From IMG/VR virus record IMGVR_UViG_3300005530_000008, positions 1-61,902 of that record: 61,902 nt of DNA. The stretch is one strand, 5' to 3'. The notes beneath the pieces are model-generated. The model saw nothing but the letters and a program-made list of their open reading frames with translations. It did no database searches and was not told where the DNA came from. This DNA comes from a virus. Below are positions 15,508 to 23,755 of the stretch, piece by piece. The position numbers and the translations under genes were made by a program. Each line of letters opens with the position of its first letter. Positions within the stretch are counted from its first letter, which is position 1.

Positions 15508-15729
15508 ATGCAGCTGACCGCAAGGGAACTGGTTTTAGCCGCGCTGCGCAAGAAATCGCCGCAGACATGCTACGAACTTGCCAAGCTCCTTGACCTTCAA
15601 CCTGCCAGCCTCTCTTCCACACTCAACCGTATGTGGCATAACGGTGAGATAGAACGGGGAAAAGATTCTAAGAATCCCCTGAAAGGAATGCAGTATTGGA
15701 TCGCCAAGCCACCCGGTCAAAACGAGTAA
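15508..15729 (+). CDS. Small winged-helix DNA-binding protein
   Basis: A 73-residue protein. Residues 4-55 follow the winged-helix order: LTARELVLAALRKKSP, a helix-turn-helix (TCYELAKLLDLQPASLSSTLNRMWHNG) and a short wing (IERGKDSKNP...QYWIA). It resembles MarR- or IclR-type DNA-binding domains without a ligand domain. With its leaderless promoter carrying a palindromic -35, autoregulation or control of the TGTACA promoters is a reasonable guess. Confidence 0.75.
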   Translation: MQLTARELVLAALRKKSPQTCYELAKLLDLQPASLSSTLNRMWHNGEIERGKDSKNPLKGMQYWIAKPPGQNE

Positions 15730-16466
15730 GAGAGGACCGCAGATTCGACAAAACTCAGTTACATGCAAGCGGACACGGGAGAATCGTGAACAGAGACTAT
15801 GCATCGCACTTCTTTCGATGGGGCTGGGTTTCACGGCAAGTCAAACAGGGCGAGTCGATTCTCGACATCGGCTGCGGACAGGACCTTCCCCTCCTGTACG
15901 TACTGGGAAATCGAATCCAGACTGTTCCTGACCTATATGTCGGCGTCGATCTCAACAACATCCCCAAGAAGACCAACACCCGCTGGGCCGACATCCACGA
16001 CAACTTCGACTTCGTCACCAACGGGAAGGCTCTGGTCGATGCCCGTTACACTCCATTCGATAAAGCCGTTTGCTTCGAAGTAATCGAGCACATGGCGCCG
16101 GATGACGGGGCAAAGTTGCTCGACAACCTGTTCTACGCTCTCCGACCAGGTGGTCTTCTGTACCTCTCGACTCCAGTGTTCGATGGACTCGCCGCAGCCA
16201 ACCACATCCACGAGTGGACAATTCCCGAACTCGCTGAAGCTGTCAAACTCGCCGGATTCGAGATCGAAAAGCGTATCGGCACATTCGCATCCAAGCCTGC
16301 AATTCGACGGGCGATGATCGAGGCCAATGACAAAGCGGGGCTTGATGTCTACGACAGACTTGAAGACTGGTTCGGCGGAGACGTCATGGCCACCTTTATT
16401 GCCGCTCTCTATCCGGACGCGTCGAGGAACAATCTCTGGGTTCTGCAAAAGCCCATGGAATCGTGA
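15696..16466 (+). CDS. Class I SAM-dependent methyltransferase
   Basis: A 256-residue protein. ILDIGCGQDLP is motif I (SAM binding), followed by LYVGVDLN (acidic residue for the ribose) and, later, AVCFEVIEHM and LRPGGLLYLSTP, the usual class I order. TTG 15696 is chosen because it has AAAGGA upstream and because conserved-looking residues before the later GTG (HASGHGRIVNRDY) would otherwise be lost. The substrate is unknown; related phage enzymes are encoded near DNA metabolism genes. The adjacent LAGLIDADG-type frame overlaps its end. Confidence 0.85.
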   Translation: MDRQATRSKRVREDRRFDKTQLHASGHGRIVNRDYASHFFRWGWVSRQVKQGESILDIGCGQDLPLLYVLGNRIQTVPDLYVGVDLNNIPKKTNTRWADIHDNFDFVTNGKALVDARYTPFDKAVCFEVIEHMAPDDGAKLLDNLFYALRPGGLLYLSTPVFDGLAAANHIHEWTIPELAEAVKLAGFEIEKRIGTFASKPAIRRAMIEANDKAGLDVYDRLEDWFGGDVMATFIAALYPDASRNNLWVLQKPMES

Positions 16467-16794
16467 GCTACTCGCTTGGGCGGCAGGATTCTATGATGGC
16501 GAAGGTTGCACAGGGTTTCACAGTAAAGTTGTTAGTGGCGGAGGTCGAAGCGAACAAGTAAGTTGCGGTGTTAACCAAAAATACCGTGGCATACTTGAGA
16601 AATTTCAGCTTGCCGTTGGTGGCGCAGGTTCGATATATGTGATGGGTAACGGACAAGGTTACATGTGGAGAACTGGACATTTTCAAGATGTTCAGTTTAT
16701 TTCGTGTCTTTTGTGGCCTTGGCTATCGGAAAGAAAAAGGGCTCAGATCGTTGAAACACTGAGCAGATACCATCAGTCTAGAAGTCGTCGCTAA
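16327..16794 (+). CDS. LAGLIDADG-type homing endonuclease-like ORF with an unclear start
   Basis: The conserved part begins WAAGFYDGEGC (a single LAGLIDADG motif) and continues with a QKYRGILEKFQ and YMWRTG layout typical of single-motif homing enzymes. In its frame the nearest ATG codons (16327, 16345) lie deep inside the methyltransferase gene and no start codon occurs between there and the motif. It may be translated by a +1 shift at the methyltransferase stop, from an unusual start, or be a remnant. The true product is probably about 110 residues. Confidence 0.65.
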   Translation: MTKRGLMSTTDLKTGSAETSWPPLLPLSIRTRRGTISGFCKSPWNRELLAWAAGFYDGEGCTGFHSKVVSGGGRSEQVSCGVNQKYRGILEKFQLAVGGAGSIYVMGNGQGYMWRTGHFQDVQFISCLLWPWLSERKRAQIVETLSRYHQSRSRR

Positions 16795-16795
16795 G

Positions 16796-17392
16796 TTGGG
16801 TAATCGGCCTTGTCCTCGCTGCAACTCTAAGGTCTGGTGGTGGCGGGATTTTGACGGTTGCTCGAAGTGTCTCAATGAAGACGGAACGGAGAAATTTGAT
16901 ATGTTGACCGAATACAAAGGCGAGCCAGCGGGATGCCAGCATCACGGGCTCCATTCATCGTTTCCTACTTGCCATCTGCGCGCGCTGTACCAGTATGATG
17001 GTCCCGACGGAACGATCCTGCTCTGTACGCCGCACGCGGCAAAGATCAGGGATCACTTCCAGAACCGTGCCGATGCGGACTACAGCGAAGTGACCCGTTT
17101 CGCCCCGCCGCCGGCTCAGACCGTAGTTCTTGACCCGCTCGTCGTTGACACCGCGACCGATGTCGAGGAAGAAGAGCCGGTGATTCAGGCTCAAGACTCG
17201 ACGGCCTTTGCCGGCGGTGAGTCGGGCGGAGGGGGTGGCGGTGCAGATTTTGGCGATAGCGATGACAGTGTCGTTCCAGGGTCGAGCGCTGCAGAATCTG
17301 AGAATCTTTCTGCTAGCGCTGATAGCGCTGGGAGTAACGACTCTTCTCCTTCGTCGGAAGTGAGCGATTCCGGCTCGACCGATGGAAACTAA
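16796..17392 (+). CDS. Zinc-ribbon protein with a long low-complexity tail
   Basis: A 198-residue protein starting at TTG 16796. The first 30 residues hold CPRC and CSKC pairs, and residues 45-85 hold a second Cys/His set (CQHHG, CHLR, CTPHAA). From about residue 105 it is acidic, then Gly- and Ser-rich, and likely disordered. It overlaps ThyX by 11 nt. The role is unknown; the tail suggests a scaffold or recruitment function. Confidence 0.6.
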   Translation: MGNRPCPRCNSKVWWWRDFDGCSKCLNEDGTEKFDMLTEYKGEPAGCQHHGLHSSFPTCHLRALYQYDGPDGTILLCTPHAAKIRDHFQNRADADYSEVTRFAPPPAQTVVLDPLVVDTATDVEEEEPVIQAQDSTAFAGGESGGGGGGADFGDSDDSVVPGSSAAESENLSASADSAGSNDSSPSSEVSDSGSTDGN

Positions 17393-18152
17393 ACTTCTCG
17401 ACCACGGCTACACCAAGCACATTGAGTCCTGGGGCTCCGATGAAGCGATCATCGAAGCCGCCAGGATGTCAACAAGCAAGGGATTCCTCGGGTGGGGCCC
17501 CAAGCCCTGCCCGCATTGCAGCGCTGGTGAACTTGTTTGGGGAAGAGGCTGCAACAAGTGTGAGAACACTGGCAGGGTTCTCGGTGACGAGAAGCTGCTT
17601 CGCTACCTCTATGAGCACAGGCACGCCACCCCGTTCGAAATGGCCGGCATGACCATCGAGATTCAAGCGCCGATTTTCGTGTTCAGGGAGTGGCACCGGC
17701 ACCGAACGCAATCATACAACGAGATGAGCGGCCGGTATGTCGAACTTCCTGAACTTTCGTACGTGCCGTCGCGTGAGCGACTCGAGCACGGATTCCAGGC
17801 AACGAAGAACAAACAGAGTAGTGAATACCAGCCGCTCACCGATGAGATGTACCTTATCCTCAAACACGAGTTCGAGGACAACTATCGGGACTCTTGGGCT
17901 CGATATCAGCGGTTGCTAAAAGCTGGCATCTCAAGAGAACTGGCCTGCAGGGTGCTTCCAACAACGCAGTATTCTCGAATGCGGGCGAGCGCGAATCTAC
18001 GTAATTGGTTGGCGTTCCTAACATTACGAATGGACACGGCAGCTCAGTGGGAGATTCGCCAATATGCAAACGCCGTCGGAGACTTCATCGCTCAGACGTT
18101 TCCTCGAACATGGGAGCTATTCGCAGAAAATGGCCAAAATCATCGTTCTTGA
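17382..18152 (+). CDS. thyX: Flavin-dependent thymidylate synthase with a zinc-knuckle insertion
   Basis: A 256-residue protein. The ThyX signature RHRxxSxNxxSxR is complete at residues 106-118, and EHRHATPFE and the ERA-like SRELACRVLP helices match the FAD and dUMP sites. It makes dTMP from dUMP using methylene-tetrahydrofolate and NADPH. Between the N-terminal strand and the first helix there is a CxxC-x10-CxxC knuckle (C43, C46, C57, C60) not found in the classical enzyme. The neighbouring genes are all in nucleotide metabolism. Confidence 0.93.
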   Translation: METKLLDHGYTKHIESWGSDEAIIEAARMSTSKGFLGWGPKPCPHCSAGELVWGRGCNKCENTGRVLGDEKLLRYLYEHRHATPFEMAGMTIEIQAPIFVFREWHRHRTQSYNEMSGRYVELPELSYVPSRERLEHGFQATKNKQSSEYQPLTDEMYLILKHEFEDNYRDSWARYQRLLKAGISRELACRVLPTTQYSRMRASANLRNWLAFLTLRMDTAAQWEIRQYANAVGDFIAQTFPRTWELFAENGQNHRS

Positions 18153-19086
18153 GGGACCCGACGGCTCCGGCAAAACAACGCTCGCCCAGGAGTTTGTCAA
18201 GCGCTACGGTTTCGAGTACGTCCACCTGGGTGTTCCGTCGACGTCAGAGGACCTGTTCGAGACCTACGTCACGGTTCTCATCAACGCCCGCGACTCGAAG
18301 AAGAACGTCGTCATCGACAGACTTCATATGGGCGAGGCAACTTACGGGAAGATTTACCGCGGTCAGGACCGCCTCGGCACCCAGGGTGTCAAACTCCTGA
18401 CCCGCATCCTGAACGGCTACGGAGCAAGCGTCGTCGCGTGCTTGCCACCTTACGAAGTTTGTCTCGCAAACTGGAAATCAAGGCATGCAACCGAGTATGT
18501 CGCCGATGAAGTTCCATTCGAGGCCATTTACTCCGAGTATCGGAAATTGTCCGACATGCTCGATTTCGGAGTAACGGGCAAGTACGACTACACCAAGATG
18601 CCGCTAGACATGGCAGTCGACGTTCTCATGTCGTCATTCTGCGACAGGAAAGCTCTGCCTCCCGGGGTGATCGGGTCGACGTCTCCAGCATTTCTTTTCA
18701 TCGGTGAGCGGGCCAACTCGACGCTTATCGACCTCCCGTTCATGGCTTTGAACGCGAGCAGTAGCTATCTGAACGGTTGCATCGAAGAAGCTGGCTATCT
18801 CGAGCGCGAGTTCGCGATGATGAACGCCGTCAGAATCGACGGTAAGTCATGGCGGCCTAGTGAGGTTTGGGAAACCCTGGGTCAGCCAATTCCAGTGTTC
18901 CTTGGTCAAGAATCACGGCGGCACTTCAACACCGGCGAGAATAGCACAGCTGGTGTCCTGATGCCACACCCGGCTTATTGGAAACGTTTCCGGAGCAGTG
19001 AGAAAAACACCTACGTGGACATGCTCCGCAAGATAAGGTTGGCATCGTACAATGGTCTTGGCAATCACGGGCAGCAGCTTTCATGA
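18130..19086 (+). CDS. P-loop nucleotide kinase fused to a possible uracil-DNA-glycosylase-fold domain
   Basis: A 318-residue protein starting at ATG 18130. Residues 1-185 are a thymidylate-kinase-like P-loop domain with GPDGSGKTT (9-17) and DRLHMGE as the substrate/Walker B region. Residues 190-318 hold FLFIGERAN, an NA motif (MMNAV), VFLGQESRR and MPHPAYWKRF, in an order that recalls uracil-DNA-glycosylase-fold domains. It should phosphorylate a deoxynucleoside monophosphate, possibly the product of the TS homologue next door. The second domain's assignment is tentative. Confidence 0.72.
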   Translation: MAKIIVLEGPDGSGKTTLAQEFVKRYGFEYVHLGVPSTSEDLFETYVTVLINARDSKKNVVIDRLHMGEATYGKIYRGQDRLGTQGVKLLTRILNGYGASVVACLPPYEVCLANWKSRHATEYVADEVPFEAIYSEYRKLSDMLDFGVTGKYDYTKMPLDMAVDVLMSSFCDRKALPPGVIGSTSPAFLFIGERANSTLIDLPFMALNASSSYLNGCIEEAGYLEREFAMMNAVRIDGKSWRPSEVWETLGQPIPVFLGQESRRHFNTGENSTAGVLMPHPAYWKRFRSSEKNTYVDMLRKIRLASYNGLGNHGQQLS

Positions 19087-19906
19087 GGCATGGGAACGGC
19101 TTCTTTCACACCTAATTTGCGGAGACCAGCGATCACCAAGAGGTCAGGAGACCTTCGAGCGGCTTGGCGTGGTCCTTCGAGTCGAGAACGCTTTACAGAA
19201 TATCCTGGTCCACCCGCGACGGAACTTGAACTACAAGTTCATGGTCGCCGAGTGGCTCTGGATTATGGCCGGAAGCGATAACCTCGGCGCCATCGCCCAG
19301 TACAATTCTCGGCTTGCACAGTTCAGCGACGACGGTGTAGTGCTTGCTGGAGCCTATGGACCGAGAATTGAGCACCAGCGGCGTTGGGTTCTTAATAAGC
19401 TCACCGAGACCGACACTCGTCAAGCGGTGATTTCGATTTGGACCCCAGCTCCACCAGCCTCGAAAGATATTCCATGTACCCTAACACTGCAGTTCCTGCG
19501 TCGCGGTAATGTCATTTCCCTGATCGTGGGGATGCGTAGCTCGGATATCTGGCTTGGTCTTCCCTACGATTTTTTCGTCTTTTCACAACTTCTAAACTGC
19601 ATCTGCGGCGAGTTGCGATGTGATCCGGGCTTTGTTCAGTTCAACCTGGGGTCATCTCACCTTTACTCCCGTGACCTAGAGGGAGCCATGGGGCTCCTTG
19701 ATGATATCTCCAGTGGGTATTCTTTAAGTTCACTAGGGACCCCAGGGATGCCCCCGCGATGGCTCCTAGGCGTCTTGTGGCACCCTCATTCCGGCGTAAT
19801 CGACGCGACCGACGATCCGAGATGGTGGCGCTACGCGCAGATTCTCAAGGCACCAAGAACGGAAGCTCTTGACATACTTGGAAGGCAAAGTTGTGAATCG
19901 ACCTAA
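19052..19906 (+). CDS. Thymidylate synthase homologue, probably a dCMP (hydroxy)methylase
   Basis: A 284-residue protein with the TS fold: catalytic Cys142 in DIPCTL, the MRSSDIWLGLPYD block (161-173) and HLY (203-205). In TS the last block ends PFN, and that Asn selects dUMP. Here it is Asp173 (PYD). The same Asn-to-Asp change distinguishes T4 dCMP hydroxymethylase and shifts engineered TS toward dCMP. Since the genome already has ThyX for dTMP, this enzyme probably acts on dCMP to give 5-hydroxymethyl- or 5-methyl-dCMP. It overlaps the kinase gene by 35 nt. Confidence 0.8.
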   Translation: MVLAITGSSFHEAWERLLSHLICGDQRSPRGQETFERLGVVLRVENALQNILVHPRRNLNYKFMVAEWLWIMAGSDNLGAIAQYNSRLAQFSDDGVVLAGAYGPRIEHQRRWVLNKLTETDTRQAVISIWTPAPPASKDIPCTLTLQFLRRGNVISLIVGMRSSDIWLGLPYDFFVFSQLLNCICGELRCDPGFVQFNLGSSHLYSRDLEGAMGLLDDISSGYSLSSLGTPGMPPRWLLGVLWHPHSGVIDATDDPRWWRYAQILKAPRTEALDILGRQSCEST

Positions 19907-20339
19907 TCTCGACGTCTACTTCATGCGAATGCTTCGACTCGTAGCGTCAAGGTCCACGTGCTCACGCCGAAAGGTCGGTGCGATAATCACCGATAACAAG
20001 GGACACGTCCTGTCGATGGGCTATAACGGGGTTGTGTCTGGGGCGACTCATTGCACCGACGAGCCGTGTGCAGGTGCACTGGACAAGTCAGGAGACTCTT
20101 CTCGGTGCCAAGCCGTACATGCCGAAATGAACGCTGTCTTGCAATGCCGAGCTCCTGAGCGCGCGGCCGTTATTTACACATCCACGTTCCCGTGCTTCAC
20201 CTGCGCGAAAGTGATTGTGAATGTCGGAATCACTCGAGTGGTTTTCGAAGAAGATTACCCCGACACGTTAGGCAAGGAATTGCTCTGGAACCGGGGAATT
20301 TCAGTCGTCCACATGGCGGTTCCCGAATATGAGCCGTAA
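19893..20339 (+). CDS. dCMP deaminase family protein
   Basis: A 148-residue protein starting at GTG 19893 behind GGAAGG (TTG 19869 is an alternative). HAE (76-78) and PCFTC (100-104) are the zinc ligands and proton-shuttling Glu of the cytidine deaminase fold; an N-terminal CxxC-less Zn site is suggested by C54, C59 and C72. It should convert dCMP to dUMP, feeding ThyX, and could also clear unmodified dCMP. It overlaps both neighbours. Confidence 0.9.
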   Translation: MNRPNLDVYFMRMLRLVASRSTCSRRKVGAIITDNKGHVLSMGYNGVVSGATHCTDEPCAGALDKSGDSSRCQAVHAEMNAVLQCRAPERAAVIYTSTFPCFTCAKVIVNVGITRVVFEEDYPDTLGKELLWNRGISVVHMAVPEYEP

Positions 20340-22176
20340 TCGACCAAAGGGCGACGTTCAGGGCAGTCTCTTGAGTCAGATATCCCCAGACACCGGGTGG
20401 AGGGCTCCTGAGAGTCTCCCGGTTTTAGATTCCCGTTTCAAGCGCCTCAGCTACGACTGTGAGGCGGACGGTGTCGATTGGCATGGGGACTCGATGCCCG
20501 TCGGCTTCTCATTTTGCCTCGAGGACCATCGCAAGTTTTACTTGCCAGTAAATCACCGCGGCGGCGGTAACCTTGACAAGGGCGTTGTTCGCCGCTGGAT
20601 GCAGAATGAGCTCAAGGGCAAAACGCTTGTTACTCTGTCCGGCAAGTTCGACATCCAGATGGCCCGCAAATTCGGGGTCGACCTTGAAGAGATCGGATGT
20701 TCGATCAGGGAAGTTCAGCATAAAGCCGCTCTCCTGAGCGATCAGCGGCGATCGTTCAAGATGGACGACATGCTGTTCGACTTCCTAAAGCGGAGGAAGC
20801 ATGACATTGACAGATCCAGAATTTGGGAACTTCCCGCATATGAAGTCGGTCCTTATGCCGAGTCTGACGCCGAAGATACCTTGGACCTGGACGACCACCT
20901 CGCTCCTCTCGTTACCGAGCAAGAACTCGACGGAGTCCTTGATCTGGAAGATTCCATCGTCTATGCTGTTTGCGAGATGGAGCGGAACGGGGTACCTCTT
21001 GACCTTGAGTTGCTGAACCGTTGGAGCACGAAATCGCGTCGTCGGTTTGAGAACATCGTTTTCATGATCTCGCAGGCAACGGGTCTAAAGGTTAACCCGA
21101 ATTCGGGACACGACCTTGCTCAGCTGTTCGGTCTACTCCAGCTTGAGTATCCGAGAACCGAACCTACAGAGCGCTTCCCGAATGGTCAACCTAGCTTCAC
21201 TGATGAGTTTCTGAAAGAAGTTAACCACGAAGTTGTTCAGCTGGTAAGGGAAGGCCGTGGCATTGATAGCCTGGACTCCAAGTACTTTAGAAAGTATCTT
21301 AAAGCCCAGAGAAACGGAATTCTTTACTACCAGCTTCATCAGCTCAAGGGTGACGCCGATTACGGCACTATTTCGGGACGGTTCTCTTCCAGCCACGTCA
21401 ACATTCAGCAGGTGTTTGATCCCGAGCGTCAAGCCGACAAGACGGGGCTCAGGGACTTCCTTGTTCGGTACCTCTTCAAACCGGCACCCGGGTGCTACTG
21501 GCTTAAGGCTGACGCAAGTCAGATTGAGTTCAGATTTTTCGTTCACTACTCCAGATCCGCCCGACTCATTAAGATCTTCAACGATTACCCAGATACTGAC
21601 TTCCATGAACAGGTCGCTGAATTCTGCTCTATTAAACGGAAGCCAGCCAAGACCGTCAACTTCCTTATGCTCTACGGTGGAGGCAAGGATAAGTTGGCCT
21701 TTCAGCTTGGAACCGGAAGGAAAGAATCCGACGCGCTCTACGCTGAGTACAATAAGCGGTTTCCTGAGACTCGAGATCTGATGGACGAAGTGATGCGGGT
21801 CGCAAAGACTCGCGGCTACGTCAAGACCATCAAGGGCAGGCGAGCTCGATTCCCGAATGGTGAACGGCTCCACAGCGCCCTGAACCGCGTGCTCCAAGGT
21901 AGCTCGGCAGACTACCTTAAGATCAAGCTCAGACAGCTGTACAATGCAAGAAAGCGCCTGGGGCTGTTGCTTAGGATGACCGTTCACGACGATTTCGGCG
22001 GGGATCTCAAGGATCCCAAGATGGGCGAAAAAGTCAAGGAACTGCTCGAGGAACCGGTGCCAGAGCTTAAGATGCGCGTTCCGCTGAAGTGGGACGTCGA
22101 CGTCGCTAGCAGTTGGGGTGAGGCCTCGATTCCCAAAAAGTGGAAAAAAGAAGGCTGGGAGTTACCAGCAGCATGA
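20329..22176 (+). CDS. polA: Family A DNA polymerase with 3'-5' exonuclease
   Basis: A 615-residue polymerase, the size of phage PolA without a 5' nuclease. The exonuclease residues are present: D43/E45 (YDCEADG), a SGKFDIQ Exo II and a YAESDAEDT Exo III. Polymerase motif A is KADASQIEFR, motif B is RKPAKTVNFLMLYG, motif C is TVHDDF. In motif B the residue equal to Phe762 of E. coli Pol I is Phe, the state usually linked to fast, lytic phages. Motif A lacks the common Tyr (DYSQIE becomes DASQIE), and motif C has HDD rather than HDE. Confidence 0.95.
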   Translation: MSRNRPKGDVQGSLLSQISPDTGWRAPESLPVLDSRFKRLSYDCEADGVDWHGDSMPVGFSFCLEDHRKFYLPVNHRGGGNLDKGVVRRWMQNELKGKTLVTLSGKFDIQMARKFGVDLEEIGCSIREVQHKAALLSDQRRSFKMDDMLFDFLKRRKHDIDRSRIWELPAYEVGPYAESDAEDTLDLDDHLAPLVTEQELDGVLDLEDSIVYAVCEMERNGVPLDLELLNRWSTKSRRRFENIVFMISQATGLKVNPNSGHDLAQLFGLLQLEYPRTEPTERFPNGQPSFTDEFLKEVNHEVVQLVREGRGIDSLDSKYFRKYLKAQRNGILYYQLHQLKGDADYGTISGRFSSSHVNIQQVFDPERQADKTGLRDFLVRYLFKPAPGCYWLKADASQIEFRFFVHYSRSARLIKIFNDYPDTDFHEQVAEFCSIKRKPAKTVNFLMLYGGGKDKLAFQLGTGRKESDALYAEYNKRFPETRDLMDEVMRVAKTRGYVKTIKGRRARFPNGERLHSALNRVLQGSSADYLKIKLRQLYNARKRLGLLLRMTVHDDFGGDLKDPKMGEKVKELLEEPVPELKMRVPLKWDVDVASSWGEASIPKKWKKEGWELPAA

Positions 22177-22427
22177 GTTGCCCAAATCATCCGCAATGGA
22201 TTCACAGTCGTGAAGACTGTCCACTATGCGACTCTGAGAGGTTGCTTACAGTATACGTGGTAACGGATGATTCGGGTCCTGCCACAAATCCAGATTTTTA
22301 TGGCGTATTCAGCACTCGAGGAAAGGCCGAATCCTGGATAGCTCGGCAAAAAGAACGTGGTTATCCATGGTGGAACGGTCTCGTCATAAGCGAGATAAAG
22401 CTAGACATGGCAAAGGATTTGAGATAA
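22173..22427 (+). CDS. Small Cys/His protein coupled to DNA polymerase
   Basis: An 84-residue protein starting at ATG 22173, overlapping the polymerase stop (ATGA). The N-terminus has CPNHP and H...CPLC, a likely zinc site; the rest (VYVVTDDSG, then YGVFSTRGKAESW) is an alpha/beta stretch resembling small phage proteins that track an activity code. No function assigned. Confidence 0.6.
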   Translation: MSCPNHPQWIHSREDCPLCDSERLLTVYVVTDDSGPATNPDFYGVFSTRGKAESWIARQKERGYPWWNGLVISEIKLDMAKDLR

Positions 22428-22464
22428 AGGTCTCCTCGGAAGAGCAGGCCAAGGAGTACTTTCA

Positions 22465-22878
22465 GTGAACTATGCCGAGCTGGGAGGCAGATATGACCGG
22501 CTGTTACTAGAAATAGCAGCTCTGCGCACATGGCTAAATGTAGCCGATGACGTTGGCCTAATCGAGGCCGTGTCTGCTTCCATCGATCGCGCCTTTAAGA
22601 ATGGAAAGGCGGCTACCCAGCCGGAGGTTTGTATCTGTGCCGCCGTCAAGATGGGTGACCTGATTATCCGAGGCCATCGACATGACGACTGCATCCGGAA
22701 CTTGGTGAATAGGGGGTTGGACCCGCGACCCATTGAGCAGGGGTTCATCACGTCCCGTAACCGATTCGTGGATCGCAAGGAGGCGATGAAGTTACAGCTA
22801 GCAGCTGGCGCCAAATCCGCCTACTCTCACGATGGGGAATTGCACGGTACTATTCTCTTTTCAGAGGACCTGTACTAA
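22465..22878 (+). CDS. Phage protein with RGHRHDDCI and TSxNRFVxRxEA motifs
   Basis: A 137-residue protein starting at GTG 22465 behind AAGGAG. The C-terminal half has the order RGHRHDDCIRNL, then QGFITSRNRFVDRKEAMKLQ, which I recognise as a widespread uncharacterised phage family, often near metabolism genes. A helical N-terminus precedes it. The role is unknown. Confidence 0.65.
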   Translation: MNYAELGGRYDRLLLEIAALRTWLNVADDVGLIEAVSASIDRAFKNGKAATQPEVCICAAVKMGDLIIRGHRHDDCIRNLVNRGLDPRPIEQGFITSRNRFVDRKEAMKLQLAAGAKSAYSHDGELHGTILFSEDLY

Positions 22879-23321
22879 TGACCGAAAGCGAGTACTCTGG
22901 AAAGATTGTGAAGTACCTCCGGGACATGGGGAACCTCACATTCAAACACTGTGACCGGTTCACTCGGGCTATCCCCGATGTAAGTTCGACCGGGCCGATG
23001 GGAACTGCGTGGATGGAAATGAAGTACCTGAAACGGGGTGAGCAGTTCTACGATCGAGCTATGGAGAAGAAGGACCAGTACTTCAATATGCTGGCCCTCT
23101 CCTCCCTGAGCCGCGCTTTCTACGTTATGGGACGCGGCGATAAGACCTGGATTTTCAACCCCAAGATTTTCATGAAGCGCGCTACGAATGACGAGCTCGA
23201 GCAATTAGCAAAGTGGGAGGGAACTCGACTCCCTGAACTCAGCGACCTTGCCTTTCGCCCAGTGGTAATTCCGATTAACGACTACGGAACGATTCTCCGA
23301 TTCACGAGGGACCCAAAATGA
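22878..23321 (+). CDS. PD-(D/E)XK nuclease (VRR-NUC/Holliday-junction-resolvase type)
   Basis: A 147-residue protein. IPDVSSTG (D34) followed by AWMEMKYLK (E47, K49) is the PD-(D/E)xK catalytic core, and the following helix with KKDQYFNML and LSSLSRAFYVMG matches VRR-NUC domains. It would cut branched DNA during replication or packaging. Its start overlaps the upstream stop by one base. Confidence 0.78.
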   Translation: MTESEYSGKIVKYLRDMGNLTFKHCDRFTRAIPDVSSTGPMGTAWMEMKYLKRGEQFYDRAMEKKDQYFNMLALSSLSRAFYVMGRGDKTWIFNPKIFMKRATNDELEQLAKWEGTRLPELSDLAFRPVVIPINDYGTILRFTRDPK

Positions 23322-23710
23322 CGCACGAAGACTTGGTTCGCGAGTTCATGGTCAAGCATGATCAGTTCAGGGCAGGTGAGCCCACGCCACACATCCCGAT
23401 GGACGTGAAGATTCTGCGTCTTCGGCTGATGATGGAGGAGCTGGGCGAGGTCGCGATGGCGATTCATTCGGGAGACCTCGAGCTGATTGCCGACGGACTC
23501 GCCGACCTGGAATACGTCGTCGTCGGGACGGCCATCGCTTTCGGTATCCCTCACAGCGCGGTCTTCAAAGAGGTGCACCGCTCCAACATGACCAAGCGCC
23601 CGTTGGACAAAACCAACAAGGGCGGGAAGGTCACGAAGGAAGGCTACGAGCCTCCGCAGATCACCGAGGTCATCACGAGGGCGCTTTTAGCCCAATCAAG
23701 TGAAAAGTAG
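23318..23710 (+). CDS. MazG-like nucleotide pyrophosphohydrolase
   Basis: A 130-residue all-alpha protein. MMEELGEVAMAI (E40, E41, E44) and DGLADLEYVVVGTAIAFGI (D59, D63) form the EExxE and DxxxD metal site, and FKEVHRSNMTK is the usual third helix of phage MazG-type proteins. It should hydrolyse a nucleoside triphosphate to monophosphate and pyrophosphate, perhaps a modified or unwanted dNTP, or (p)ppGpp-related nucleotides. Confidence 0.85.
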   Translation: MTHEDLVREFMVKHDQFRAGEPTPHIPMDVKILRLRLMMEELGEVAMAIHSGDLELIADGLADLEYVVVGTAIAFGIPHSAVFKEVHRSNMTKRPLDKTNKGGKVTKEGYEPPQITEVITRALLAQSSEK

Positions 23711-23755
23711 CACTTCTGCTGACTCCAGAGATGACCCTAGCGAAAAAATAAAAAT

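Noticed and set aside
15195-15593. A 132-codon plus frame across the tmRNA end and the structured RNA
   Set aside because: It runs through the tmRNA 3' end, the ncRNA helices and a promoter, has no ribosome-binding site, and its translation is Arg-rich without pattern.
15508-15729. Evidence for lysogeny from small HTH proteins
   Set aside because: The HTH proteins at 15508, 44448 and 45652 lack a repressor C-terminal domain, and no integrase, partition or excision gene pair is present.
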